Below, piece after piece: positions 11,809 to 22,870 of a stretch of 64,000 nt of DNA. The position numbers were made by a program, and so were the translations under genes. The first letter of the stretch is position 1, and each line of letters begins with the position of its first letter. The notes below the pieces were generated by a model. It saw nothing but the letters and a program-made list of their open reading frames with translations. It was not told the DNA's origin and did no database searches. The stretch comes from Bombyx mori (Eukaryota > Arthropoda > Insecta > Lepidoptera > Bombycidae): assembly GCF_030269925.1 (NCBI RefSeq), contig NC_085125.1, positions 13,144,117 to 13,208,116 on the forward strand, written 5' to 3'.

Positions 11809-11809
11809 A

Positions 11810-11942
11810 CTATACTTGAGACCTTAGAACTTATATCTCAAGGTGGGTGGCGCATTTACGTTGTAGATGTTTGTGGGCTCCAGTAACCACTTAACACCAG
11901 GGTGGCTGTGAAATCGTCCACCCATCTAAGCAATAAAAAAAA
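11810..11942 (+). mobile_element. Bm1 SINE 3' fragment
   Basis: Begins at TATACTTGAGACCTTAGAAC and runs to the CATCTAAGCAATAAA-A(n) tail. Confidence 0.75.
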
Positions 11943-12614
11943 ACTTAACTTGTATTGTTATTTAAATATGTACAACTAAAACAAAAACATCAAAAATACA
12001 ATATAATGTGTACTCGTAAAAAAAAGATTAAGAAATAAATCCAATATCGGTTATTTAAAAAAATGATCGATATATGAATTTCATGTAATTATTTTTCTTT
12101 ATACTGACAACACTGATTTTAATCTGACTGACTGACACTTCGCTTGCTGCTTGTGCTTGCGTTCAAAATGGATGTGTTTTGATTTTTCTTCGATTTATTT
12201 TGCTTTTATCAATAACGTTTCATACTACGGCTGAAAACCATTGTGTGAATTGTGGTTTTAACCTGACCGAGATTTAAAACCGTGTATATGCTCTCCTGTG
12301 CTATTTTTAGATGATTTACTAATTGTGTATGAAGATGAAGAAAATATAGAATAATATAGATATTTAAAGAAGTATGTGTGTTTTTTATACCCTAATAACT
12401 ACAATTGGATAAAAATACATTAGGAACATCTTAAACATTAAAAAAAGAAAAGTTCTTGAGGTATTTATATAGAAAATTAACCTCAAAACGAGTTTTTATT
12501 TTTATTATATTTTTTATAATAGTGGCGTCAATTTCAATATATTTTTTAGATATCTTATACATTTAAGAATTTGAATCAGTCCATTTTTATAGTAATATTT
12601 GATGTCCACCTTGG
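11943..12614. other. AT-rich intergenic DNA
   Basis: Nothing that I can support as a gene. Short A/T runs dominate. Confidence 0.3.
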
Positions 12615-12720
12615 GCCTAGCACACTATGGAGAGTGGGCATTCCCCTTTCATACTCCTCTGTCCGCGCAATTTTCGTAAAAAGGGATACAAAGTTTTTGC
12701 TTCACGTCTTAATATATAGA
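12615..12720 (-). mobile_element. Helitron H3, 5'-end fragment
   Basis: On the minus strand this begins with TCTATATATTAAGACGTGAA, preceded by host A, and matches the first about 80 bp of the H3 copy at 13612. It then diverges. Confidence 0.55.
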
Positions 12721-12789
12721 TATGTAGCTTTGTTTTGCCTACCTATGCTAGTAACCTGGGGAGCTTATACATTATGGTTTCTCTGAAGG

Positions 12790-13068
12790 TGTAGGCCTCC
12801 GGTCATCTTTCTCGTCGAACCCGTCATTCGTGACGAAGGGCTCGACGAGTAAATTAGCCCACAGACACAGCCCACTGAGTTTCTCGCCGGATTTTCTCAG
12901 TGGGTCGCGTTTCCGATCCGGTGATAGATTCTGCGAAGCACGGCTCTTGCTAGGGTTCGTGTTAGCAACAACGTTAAGTTTTAGCTCCGTCAGCTCACGT
13001 ACTCGCCCGGTGACGCTGATACGGTCTCTCAAGACCATCAGTTTAGGTAGGAAAAAAAGTGTAGGCAA
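12790..13068 (+). mobile_element. Family B retroposon, subfamily 1
   Basis: Contains CGACGAGTAAATTAGCCC, CACTGAGTTTCTCGCCGG, GGTGATAGATTCTGCGAAGC, GCTAGGGTTCGTGTTAGCAA and a terminal GGTCTCTCAAGACCATCAG followed by TAGGTAGGAAAAAAA. Confidence 0.6.
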
Positions 13069-13152
13069 GCTCACAGAGCGTTGTCCTGGCGAATTTGCTA
13101 ACATTAGGCCGGATGACCATGCGTGATCTGTATCCAGTTATTTATTTATTTT

Positions 13153-13376
13153 GAAACGTCATATGAATTGTACTATAAAAATATTGTGATCTTTTTTTGG
13201 ATACGTAACATATATTGCAGTTTTAAAATTAAAATAAATTAATTCCTAACCTAACCTGACACTAGGATTTAAGTTATTCTTTAATATTTCTTTTTTGTTA
13301 CAAAACTGCAACAGTTACGTATTCAAATAAAAAAATAAAAACAATATTTTCATAGTACAATTCATATGACGTTCAA
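13153..13376. mobile_element. Foldback MITE with about 75-bp inverted repeats
   Basis: The two ends are inverted copies: CGTCATATGAATTGTACTAT at the left recurs reverse-complemented near 13345-13372. Similarity continues inward through GGATACGTAAC and TTGCAGTTTT. Total length is about 225 bp and there is no ORF. No clear target duplication was found. Confidence 0.6.
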
Positions 13377-13611
13377 TACAATATATTATTACGTGCGTAA
13401 TATCACGTCTCGTCCTTTGTCGTGTAACAAAACGCGCCACTTTTCCTTAACGTAGTTGGAAAATTTACAATGTATTGTGTTATGTTTAAATGTGTCATAC
13501 GATTATTGCGTATTAATTATTGACGTTTTACTAGCACGACATGTTGGGAAAATATTGTGGTCAGTAAATACAAACGGCTACAAGCAGCAATATAAACCAA
13601 AAGTTTGTATA

Positions 13612-14029
13612 TCTATATATTAATACGTGAAGCAAAAACTTTGTATCCCTTTTTACGAAAATTGCGCGGACGGAGGAGTATGAAATTTTCCACACTTAGG
13701 TATAGAGAATATAGAGAAGAAGTGCACAATGCTAATTTTTTTTTTAAATAATGCATAATAGATACATTAAATCAATAAAGAAAACATTACACACACTACA
13801 CACCATGTATTTGACACACACACGCATGCATACTATTTATTGTCAAACTTTTGTTCTTGACGTCTGTTGTCAAATTAAGAATAGATTAAATATTGTTTGT
13901 CTTTGTTAATATTTTTTATAGTGTAGTCATGGCGAAATTTATGATTATAGAAGTATAAAATACAATCATAATAGTGTACTACAATTCCAATTAATTATAG
14001 TCGAATTTCGACTACTGCGGGATCTCTAG
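13612..14029 (+). mobile_element. Non-autonomous Helitron, family H3, intact ends
   Basis: Starts TCTATATATTAATACGTGAA after host A (13611) and ends CTAG before host T (14030). The end is preceded by the hairpin TAGTCGAA-T-TTCGACTA at about 15 nt. These are the defining Helitron features: 5' TC, 3' hairpin plus CTRR, and A|T insertion without duplication. It carries no Rep/helicase ORF. It serves as the empty-site comparator for the MITE at 11171. Confidence 0.75.
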
Positions 14030-14406
14030 TAGTACTTATTATGCCTACTTATTATATTCGCTTCGATTTTAGCGAGACGTATAAAAGTAGTTTAAATTAT
14101 GTCAAAGTAAGTTAAATTATGTCAATTTAAACAACTTTGACGATTAATCTCATGTTTTTTTTACGACATGTAACTTCGGAAATAATTTATTTATTTGGGA
14201 AACCAAGAGTACAAAACAAACATATTACAAAATTTTAAACAATAACTAATACAATAACCAAACAAGTCTCCACCAATAAAAGCACATATAAGTAAAAAGT
14301 GAACAAAGGAATAAAAGAGAAATAAAAAAAATAAGTTTACACAAAAAAAAAGCCCAAAAGCAACACAATACGCACATATGTATATCAACTTACTCTTTAA
14401 AACTTA

Positions 14407-14523
14407 TCTTTATATATACATACCTATATTTCTTCTGTGCGTGTGTTTGTCACTGAACTCGTACTAAAGGGCTGGATCAACTTGAATGAATTTTTGCAGG
14501 ACAACATCTGCCGGGTCCGCTAG
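14407..14523 (+). mobile_element. Very short non-autonomous Helitron (117 bp)
   Basis: Begins TCTTTATATATACATACC after host A and ends CCGGGTCCGCTAG before host T. The inner text GTCACTGAACTCG and GGCTGGATCAACTTGAATGA is typical of dispersed lepidopteran Helitron derivatives. Confidence 0.55.
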
Positions 14524-14741
14524 TTTAATATAATAATATAATGGACTTAAAATATAACGAAAATAAGAAATGGGAGAAATGAAGCCTTAAAACTGGTTTT
14601 ATTAATAATCTAAAGGTGGTTATGGACTATGATTTGGTTAAAATGATCATTTTTATCTAAATCTATTGGGACTGGGTAAACAATCAGCTGAAGCTTTGCC
14701 TTCGGATATTTGGTGCCATCCGCCTTCAATACTGGTGCCAT

Positions 14742-14966
14742 CTACTGCTGGTAGGACCTCTAATGAGTTCGCGCAGGTAGGTACCACCACCCTGCCTATT
14801 TCTGCCGTGAAGCAGTAATCCGTTTCCGTTTGAAGGGTGGGGCAGCCGTTGTAACTACGTTATATCTCAAGGTGGGTGGCGCATTTATGTCGCAGATGTC
14901 TATGGACTCCAGTAACCACTTAACACCAGGTGGGCTGTGAGCTCGTCCACCCATCTAAACAATAAA
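14742..14966 (+). mobile_element. Bm1 SINE, 5'-truncated
   Basis: Contains GCCGTGAAGCAGTAATCCG, GGTGGGTGGCGCATTTATG and the CATCTAAACAATAAA tail. The GAGACCTTAGAAC block is deleted. Confidence 0.8.
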
Positions 14967-15253
14967 TTAAAAAAAACATCTCCGAGCCGAGATCAGTTTT
15001 CTAATTTTCATATCTTTTTTTTTTATTCATTAAGTGCAGACAACTGAATAAAATCTACACACGTTAACATTGAACTTAAATAGAAAAAATAATAATACAT
15101 AGAGTTCACCTTTTTCGGTGTGAACACAACTTGCAAAAGGTCAGTTGTATTAAAAGTCGAGGTGCCTTTTATTTATTACATAATAAACTAACAGTGTATA
15201 ATCGGGAAATGAGAAAAAAACTATTTTAATAGATGAGATGAAGAGACATCGGG

Positions 15254-15518
15254 CAAGGGCGGATCCAGCTTTGGCGCCAGGAGGGGGTCACATAGTCAAA
15301 TTTAGATGCGTTCGTTCCCAAACGTTTGCCATTATACAAAGTTATTATATTATATTGAATTAATTAAATATTGAAGGTATGTAGTTACATAAAATCTGTA
15401 TGGTGACAAAATATATAAATAAAGTCATTATATTCAATGAGTGGTCCATCTAAGTCCTGGAACCAGCTCAGGGGGTGGTCATGACCCCCATGACCCCCCC
15501 CCCCTGGATCCGCCATTG
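15254..15518. mobile_element. hAT-type MITE with perfect 8-bp target duplication
   Basis: The ends are CAAGGGCGGATCCAG and, reverse-complemented, CAATGGCGGATCCAG. The host octamer ACATCGGG is repeated exactly at 15246-15253 and 15519-15526. An 8-bp duplication and a CA-G-G-GCGGATCC-type end fit hAT elements. The interior is non-coding and includes a C/G run near 15500. Confidence 0.75.
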
Positions 15519-15621
15519 ACATCGGGTCCAGTTAATCATTGTTAAAGATTTTACAAAGTGTGTGGTTCTCAGCTACCACTTTTGAGATTCTGCGATAACC
15601 TTTAACGGTAAAATTATTTAC

Positions 15622-15650
15622 ATATTTTGGTAAAAGTTTTACCAAAATAT
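15622..15650. repeat. 29-bp perfect palindrome
   Basis: ATATTTTGGTAAAA, one spacer base, then its exact reverse complement. An identical palindrome, differing only in the spacer base, occurs at 17424-17452. Confidence 0.7.
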
Positions 15651-15834
15651 CCAATCGTTCCGTCGGGTCAGTCGATCATTAATGGAATAAGTTCTTTGTT
15701 ATACTCAAATGTTATTATAAAAACTATGACGTCGTATTAAACGTGACTTATTTAGAATAACAATGATAGCTGTTTGTTCAGGTATTATTGTTTTTATTTT
15801 ATTCCATTAGATGCATGGCACAGATGTAATGTAC
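15650..15834 (+). repeat. Left arm of a 185-bp inverted repeat pair
   Basis: Nearly identical in reverse to 17480-17670. I count one substitution and one 9-bp indel over the central 170 bp or so. The arms enclose about 1.65 kb with two Bm1 SINEs and an RTE LINE fragment. The pair could be the ends of a long-TIR or foldback element, or an inverted duplication. Confidence 0.65.
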
Positions 15835-15950
15835 ATATTTTGCCAACTGAAGTAAGAGAGGTGACCATGTCTCAAGCGATGGACCGTTGAGATATCCGAT
15901 TTGGAGGATACCGAATTTATTTAAGATGCCTTTCAACATACTTTTTTCAA

Positions 15951-16178
15951 CGTGGTAGGACGTCTTGTGATTCCGTACGGGTAAGTACCACCTCCCTGCC
16001 TATTTCTGCCGTGAAACAGTAATTTTTTTGGGTTTGAAGGGTGGGGCAGACGTGTACTGTTAAAACTATGTACCTTAGAACTTTTGTCGGTGGGTGGCGG
16101 CATTTACATTGGGGCTCCGGTAGCCACCTGAGATCGGGCAGGCAATGGTTTCGTCCACCCATCTAAGCAATAAAAAAT
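15951..16178 (+). mobile_element. Bm1 SINE, diverged
   Basis: Begins GTGGTAGGACGTCTTGTGA, has CCTGCCTATTTCTGCCGTGA and ends CATCTAAGCAATAAAAAA. Internal blocks are shortened. Confidence 0.7.
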
Positions 16179-16309
16179 AGGTTTTCATCAGGCCAGTAAT
16201 AGATAAGTATCTGTATCAGTTAACCAACTGTGTCATATCTCCACTATCCTCAGCAGTGCAGCACTGATTGAGCTGGAGTGAAGCCCTCGTAATTCAGATA
16301 GTCTCTTCT

Positions 16310-16458
16310 TCTTCTTCTTTCCTGCTGGGGTGTAGGGATCGAATCAAGTTCTTGGGTAGTCCGTTCTAGCTTCTACCACGTTATGCCCAAGACGTCCAGT
16401 TCCTGCTCACTGAGCGACGCCAAGTTGTTCTGAGGCAGCCTCTCTTCCTTTTTGCCAG
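16310..16458 (-). mobile_element. RTE-type LINE fragment
   Basis: Matches the RTE-like C-terminal coding segment at 47072-47290, sharing GAGCGACGCCAAGTTGTTCT and TTTTGCCAGACAC. Frames are broken. A CTT microsatellite sits at its left edge (16300-16320). Confidence 0.5.
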
Positions 16459-16485
16459 ACACTTTTTTCAGATAGTGTACCGTGG

Positions 16486-16704
16486 TTGGACCTCTTGTGA
16501 ATCCGCGCGGGTGGGTACCACCACCCTGCCTATTTCTGCCGTGAAGCAGTAATGAGTTTCGGTTTGAAGAGCGAGGCAGCTGTTGTTACTATACTTGAGA
16601 CCTTAGAACTTGTCTCAGGGTGGGTGGCGCATTTACGTTGTGGATGTCTATGGGCTCCAGTAATCACTTAACACCAGGTGGGCTGTGAGCTCGTCCACCC
16701 ATCA
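16486..16704 (+). mobile_element. Bm1 SINE flanked by 27-bp direct repeats
   Basis: A Bm1 body truncated at both ends, from GGACCTCTTGTGAATCCGCG to TCGTCCACCCATC, with no A tail. It lies between 16459-16485 and 16705-16731, which are 26/27 identical copies of a sequence beginning ACACTTTTTTCAGATAGTGT. It is inserted in the RTE LINE fragment. Confidence 0.7.
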
Positions 16705-16731
16705 ACACTTTTTTCAGATAGTGTGCCGTGG

Positions 16732-17423
16732 AAAAATAAATGTTCATACTTGGATCCAATCGTATACAAGTTAACAATGCCGAAGTTACAAGCTTGCAAC
16801 TGTTCAATATTTATTTAGAATCAAATTACCATTGGCCATTGTATTGTAAACAGTATTGTGTGCCAATACTTTTTGATTGATTACTTATAGTGAAATTACG
16901 TAGTTGATCATACATCGCAGATGGCTTTAAAACTTTCGCAATTATACTTTTTTAACAGTATATTCGACGGGTTCTTACCACAATATAAAATTATTATTTA
17001 TTGAGTCCCAATATTTTGGTCTTGTTGTAAGCGCCAGGATAACGGGTAAGCTGAAGACTGCTGCAATAATCATTTCACGAGCAGATGAGTATGTCATTTT
17101 TTTTATTATCTACGGTAATTTCAAATGTAACACGTATGTTCGACTGACGAGTTCAATAATAGACTTATTAACAGACATTAACTTTAGTAAAATATTTGAA
17201 CAAAGTTGACTTATTAATTATTAATTGACCTTAATGATGGTTTCATTTGAAAAGTAAGCCCCGAATTTTCTTTTATTATTAAAGTGGTTAAAAGCACAAA
17301 GCCTTTTTATTTTGCGACAGTTGGATATTTATGTACATATTAGTAATTATCTGTATATCAATATAACTTTTATTTGTTTTTTTTTTATAATCGAGAAATT
17401 TAGGAGGAGATAATACCAACTAC
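16732..17423. other. AT-rich DNA inside the inverted-repeat interval
   Basis: No ORF or recognised repeat. Confidence 0.3.
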
Positions 17424-17452
17424 ATATTTTGGTAAAATTTTTACCAAAATAT
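17424..17452. repeat. 29-bp perfect palindrome, second copy
   Basis: Same 14-bp arms as 15622-15650, with T as spacer. It is followed by a short TCTATTATCTATTATC microsatellite. Confidence 0.7.
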
Positions 17453-17479
17453 CTATTATCTATTATCTAATAAAATATA

Positions 17480-17670
17480 CAATACATCTGTGCCATGCAT
17501 CTAATGATTCTAATGGAATAAAATAAAAACAATAATACCTGAACAAACAGCTATCATTGTTATTCTAAATAAGTCGCGTTTAATACGACGTCATAGTTTT
17601 TATAATAACATTTGAGTATAACAAAGAACTTATTCCATTAATGATCGACTGACCCGACGGAACGATTGGA
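17480..17670 (-). repeat. Right arm of the 185-bp inverted repeat pair
   Basis: Reverse complement of 15650-15834, with an extra 9 bp (AATCATTAG read inverted). Confidence 0.65.
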
Positions 17671-19100
17671 AGTGGGTCTTGGCCTCCGACAAGAAAGAAC
17701 GACATCGGTCATCATATATAGACTTCGTGATACTAGCTCATTACTTACCTTTGTTACCCTTTTGTTATATACTCGTATTGTATATACATATTTATTTATA
17801 TTATTGTTGTCGGCAGTTGGCGGCTGTTTGCCTGAGTGTACCAGACTCACCACAAACCGGAGAAGCGGTGATTGCTCGTGAGTCGCATAACATCTGCCCA
17901 CAGCAATGATGCTGAATGATGACCACGACCGCTCTGACAAGAGTGATACGACATACGAAAAGAAAAAATCATACGAAAAGAAAAAATAATATAAAAAATA
18001 GAAAAGAAATTTTAATAAATTTGAATTAAAAATAATGTAAGGAAAAATGATTTCATAGTAAAAAAAAGCATTTTATTGTACAAAAGCTAACATACTAACA
18101 TACATACGCTAATAAAAGCGTATTAAAAAATATACATTATTGTAGATGGCAACAGAGTGACAGCCCAGAGACAATTATTGTTTTTGGGTTAAGAGTTCTA
18201 TTCAACTTGTATCCTGGTCTGTGAATAAGGCGCGTGCTATACCTAGAAGAAATTGTGTATTATTTATTACATATTTAATCTTGGTAATTAACTAAGATAT
18301 AACAATTTTTATAATTTTATGTGTTACCGGTGAATCACATGCAGAATGCAGCCACCGATCTTGATACTTAAAGTGTTGTTTAAATTGTAGATTAATTACA
18401 CAAATTAAAATTTTGAGAGGATAGAGGACACCGGATCTATTTCATTTGATAACTTTATCAGTAAATAAAATAATTTAATTCGAAATTACGAGCGTTTCTC
18501 GCGATTCTTGACTTGTTTATCAATAATCTAGAAGTCCGGGGATTGGAAATTAAAGCCGGGTTCGATAGATCCGGCCGTCACATTCCAGGACGAACAGAAA
18601 CTTGACAAATGCTGATCGAATGATTTGTAAAATTTCGTAATTATAATTACAATTATCTATCGGCTTATCAACCGAATTACGTAATTATATAACATGTGTG
18701 TAGTATATTAATAGTAACGCAACGGTTCTGATTTATCTGCCGAGTGAGGGCACGTGCGGACATTGGATTCTGTCCAACTCCCCGAAAAATATCGACTTGT
18801 GTTGCCACCTTAGAAAATAATTGAAATTCTGTGTCAATTTATTCCTGCTAGTGCTGTACATGAACTTTTTTTTATAATCTGTACCAGTGAAATACGTCTG
18901 TTGAGCAGTTCTTCTAATTCAAACGTAACTATTCCACAAAAGACTGCCGGCTATGATACGCTTTACCCAAAATCTATAAAAATCAGTAAAAAAATAAGAT
19001 GATCATGATGAACTAAATATCTCAGTTGCTTTAGACTACCAAACTCAATGTGATGATATTTCAAGGCAGGTATAGGTATACAGGACGCCCATCTATGAAA
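17671..19100. other. Intergenic DNA with minor repeats
   Basis: 17790-17960 is less AT-rich and has the look of a decayed retroelement (no family assigned). 18000-18150 repeats the AT-rich unit found at 180-480. The remainder shows nothing supportable. Confidence 0.3.
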
Positions 19101-19101
19101 C

Positions 19102-19152
19102 AAATTATAAAATTGTATAATTGGTCACCCAATTATACGATTTTATAATTTT
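19102..19152. repeat. Near-perfect 23-bp hairpin
   Basis: AAATTATAAAATTGTATAAT followed by TGG pairs with its reverse complement across a TCAC loop, with a single mismatch. It is AT-rich and non-coding. Confidence 0.6.
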
Positions 19153-19499
19153 ATTTAAACACAAATCAAAATTAAGTAGATATGTGAAGTGGTTTTTATT
19201 TTTGCTAATCTAGCAACCCTAGCACTTATTAGTCCACAACTCAGGGCACACCTGTGTACTGTGTTAAATTCGGGACCGACACGAAGAGGTGAAGGTGGCC
19301 GTTTGAGCCAAAAGGGATTCTCCGAAACAGCCACGGACAAACCAAAATTAGGTTTTCTACGTATTTCATACGTAAATAATTTTTCGGGCTGTTTGTTTGA
19401 GGATGCCGTTCATAATTCAATTTTAATGCTTTTACAAACAATTATATTGCAAATTAGCTGACTCGGCCTACTTCGTAGAAAGACCTGTGCTTTTGTATA

Positions 19500-19727
19500 A
19501 AATAAACTTAAAACAAACAAAAGGAATCCTTCCGACGGGGGACACATCAAAGGGAAAACAAAATCGTTATTTTTATTCAATTCCGAGCATTATCATATTT
19601 ATCTACCTTTTAAACCTTCTCTGGACTTCCACAAATAATTCAAGACCAAAATTAGTCAAATCTGTCCAGCCGTTCTCGAGTTTTAGCGAGACTAACGAAC
19701 AGCAATTCATTTTTATATATGTAGAAT
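19500..19727 (+). mobile_element. Dispersed lepidopteran repeat tail
   Basis: Contains CTCTGGACTTCCACAAATAA, GACCAAAATTAGTCAAATC and CAGCCGTTCTCGAGTTTTAG, the type of text found at the ends of common non-autonomous moth elements. Boundaries are not resolved. Confidence 0.35.
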
Positions 19728-19989
19728 AAAGTTTGTAGGTGATGAAAAATAAAAGTAATAAAAGATAGCAATTCCTATTCAATTAGGCCTTCCGTTTATT
19801 TCCACTAGGCCATACAGCCTACGTCATTAAAACTCATAAAACCAGATAATTCATGGATTTAAGCGTGCAAACCACAGCGCTGACTGTATTCAGGTCAGCG
19901 GAATAATGACGTAGCAATTAATACGATCAAGATGGGTGTACAAACATGAAGGGGTGCGAAGTGATACATATCGCTATCTCTTTCGCACG

Positions 19990-20290
19990 GAAGTACTTTT
20001 TTTTTTATTGAAGGATTACTGGTGGCCCGGAGGCCTTTCCAGTTTCACCAGGACAGGTGGGCGAGCCAAGGATCAGCCAGGAGGGGTGGGATTTGCTAAT
20101 AGCTACCCGAGCGCCTCCGAAGGAGACCTAACAACTCAAGAGCAGCTGCTTCGCGAATGAATCTACTACCGGATCGGAATCGCGACCCTCTGAGAAGATC
20201 CAGCGAGAAACTCAGCGAGCTGGTGCTTGGGTTAGGTTGGACGTGGACCTCTTTGTCGAGTTCGACGAGTACGGTTACCGGGAAGATGGG
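19990..20290 (-). mobile_element. Family B retroposon, subfamily 2
   Basis: Left T-run, then GGTGGCCCGGAGGCCTTTCC, CCCGAGCGCCTCCGAAGGAG, CTACCGGATCGGAATCGCG and GAGTTCGACGAGTACGGTTA. It is the longest subfamily 2 copy. The flanks carry a direct duplication of GGGTGTACAAACATGAAGGG (19934 and 20287). Confidence 0.6.
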
Positions 20291-20379
20291 TGTACAAACA
20301 TGAAGGGGTGCGAAGTGATACATCTCGCTATCTTTTACGTACGGAAGTACTATAATCGCGGTAACGTTACGAAATATCA

Positions 20380-20705
20380 ACTTTTTTTTTATTGCTTAGG
20401 TGGGTGGGACAAACTCACAGCTCACTTGGTGTTAACTGGTTACTGGAGCCCATAGACATCTGCAACGTAAATGCGCCACCCACCTTGAGATATAAGTTCT
20501 AAGGTCTCAGTATAGTTACAACGACAGAAATAGGCAGGGTGGTGGTACCTACCCATGCGGACTCACAAGAGGTCCTACCACCAGTAATTACGCAAATTAT
20601 AATTTTGCGAGTTTGATTTTTATTACACGATGTTGTACCTTCACCGTGGAAGTCAGTCGTGAACATTTGTTGAGTACGTATTTCATTAGAAAAATTGGCC
20701 ACGAC
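20380..20705 (-). mobile_element. Bm1 SINE with internal deletion
   Basis: Tail, 3' body and linker are present, but the stretch that normally carries GCAGTAATGCGTTTCGG is missing at about 20522. The tRNA-like head stops after AAAAATTGG. Confidence 0.75.
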
Positions 20706-22257
20706 TTTCTTACTTGTCAATTACCTTAATTACATTTAATAATGTTTTAAAATTAAAAATTTTGTAAAATTACATAAAAAATACATTTAATAAAATTACA
20801 ATTAAATTTAATAATAATACCTACATTTAATAATAAAACAATACAAATCGAAACTTGCACATATTCAAGATACGAAGCGAGTCCGTTAATTAGTTAATGT
20901 AGCTAATAGACGACGATCGTGGGTTCCGGCACAAACCTTGAGACATGAGGTCAGTTTCAATTGTATTTTATTGTTTCTCAAATCAAAATAAACCGATAAC
21001 CAACGTTAACTGATCCCTAAAGCATAATACAGTTACAGAGTATTTACAATGAACCTTTTTCAGGTAGAATTCGAGAACTACGCAGTGAAAGAATAGTTTT
21101 TCTACGAACTATCATTATGTTTTGTTTAACTCTCTTTATTCAAAGTGAGTCATGACGTTAGGGCAAACGACCCCCCACACCGATTTCATTGGAATCAATC
21201 CAAAAAGAATTTGAAGCCTGCTTTTGTAATCTTGATTTAATGTAGATTGTCGTTCTAGAAAATTCTCTTCTTCTTCGAGCCGTTGGATCTCTCTACTTCG
21301 AGCAGTTGGACTATAACCATATTGAAAAAGTTAGCGATTTCGCAGTTTAGGAAAGAAAAAAAAACTACTTTCACCTCTAAAATAGGCAGAAAAAAGGCAA
21401 CTCTTTTTTATTTATTTAAATTTGCCTCGAATGTAGTTCTTATAACAAATATCATAGGTACTGTATTTCTTTTTTTTTTTTAACGGAATTAAATGTAATT
21501 GTTTAATGAGTCCAAACAGAAAAATACACAGAAAATCTTTCAAGTTCATTGGAGTGGTTCGGATTCTAAATTCATTGAAAACAAACCAAGCGATTGGACC
21601 AAAATTCTCAGAGACAGATACATAATTATAGCAGAAAAGCAAACACCGGCATTAAAATAAGCTCCATTGCTTTTTTTTTTGGGGTCACAGGCTTAAAAAT
21701 AGATGCCTACATAAAACCGCAAAGAAAAACTCATGTCCATTCGACACGTTGTTGAAAGATTCGCGTTCAACGAAAACATTCAATTATAAATACTTATGAT
21801 GTTTACATTATTATAACAGTGGCATATTTAAAGAACACGTTTCGTTGTACTGTGACCGTGTTAGTAAACACACGGCTAGTGCAGACGAACTACTTATTGT
21901 ACAAACGTCACTTAAGCTGAATCCGTGTGAAGCACATTAGGTACCCGCGAAATAACTCGGCCGGTCTGAAAATGGGCATTTCAACTTCTACATAAGGCTG
22001 GTAGTAAATTATGAAGAAAAAAAACGGCGATCTATAAACTAAAAATAAAAATAGCAGTTAAAAAATTACTTAGCTACGTTGATCCGAGATGAAGATGTAA
22101 CAACAAAACCACCCCACGCAATCAAATAAAACCGATTTCATCTAAGCTCCAATTACCAAAAATTCTACTGAGGATGAAGGGAGTGTTGGCCGCCCGTGCG
22201 CAAGTTCAGCTTCACTAGAATCGTCTTAGTGTAGTCGACTTTGTCTATATTAGTACT
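20706..22257. other. AT-rich intergenic DNA
   Basis: No gene, tRNA or repeat family that I can support. Confidence 0.35.
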
Positions 22258-22261
22258 TTAG

Positions 22262-22870
22262 TATTGTTTTATCCCTTAAAAAGGATACTGGTCGGCGAGC
22301 AGTTTGGATCACGCGCCATGCACTCGTCCGTCCAACAAGTGTACCGCCTCACGCAGCACATCTTAGTGGGCCTTAACAAACGCAGACGTCCCCACCTCTT
22401 CCTCGATATCGCGAAGACGTTGTACAAAGTTTTCATAACGGCTTAATATACAAACTGTACCTATAACATGGGCAGTCTCGTACTCATCATACCAGACTTC
22501 TTGTCGAGCCGTTGGCCCCTGTCAATTAAAGGCCGGAGTCTCCACCTTCTCCCACATATTATTTAGTTTGTATATCAACGATATACCCCGGTCTCGGGAG
22601 ATCCATTTAGCGATTTTCGCCGATGATACGGCTATCTACCGCTCGTGCTAGAAGTCATTAATGCAACGACGACTCTAGAACGCAGCAACCGTCATAGGAC
22701 AGTGGTTCCGGAAGTGGTGCATCGACATCAACCCCACAGAAAGCACGGCCGTTCTCTTCAAAAGGGGTCGCCCTCCAGATACCACTTCGAGTATCCCACT
22801 CCGTATTAGGTGCGGTAACACTAACGTCATTTGTTGCTAACGGCAGAATTACCACGGAACAACAGTATAC
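22262..22870 (+). pseudogene. Decayed Jockey-clade reverse transcriptase
   Basis: A broken reading frame shows, in order, EQFGSRAMHSSVQQVYRLTQ, LFLDIAKT (motif A), FSLYINDIPRS (end of motif B), IFADDTAIY (motif C, catalytic Asp pair near 22622-22627) and a thumb-like QWFRKWCIDINPTEST. Stops and frameshifts separate the blocks. The order and motifs match Jockey-type non-LTR elements. It is a different lineage from the LINE at 36 kb. No 3' tail is visible. Confidence 0.75.

Noticed and set aside
12830..13126. 98-codon open frame on the plus strand
   Set aside because: It is internal to a family B retroposon and recurs, disrupted, in other copies. No evidence of a host protein.
13245..13257. 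CCTAACCTAACCT, resembling the insect telomere repeat TTAGG in reverse
   Set aside because: Only 2.6 units, located inside a foldback MITE. Too short to call an interstitial telomere array.
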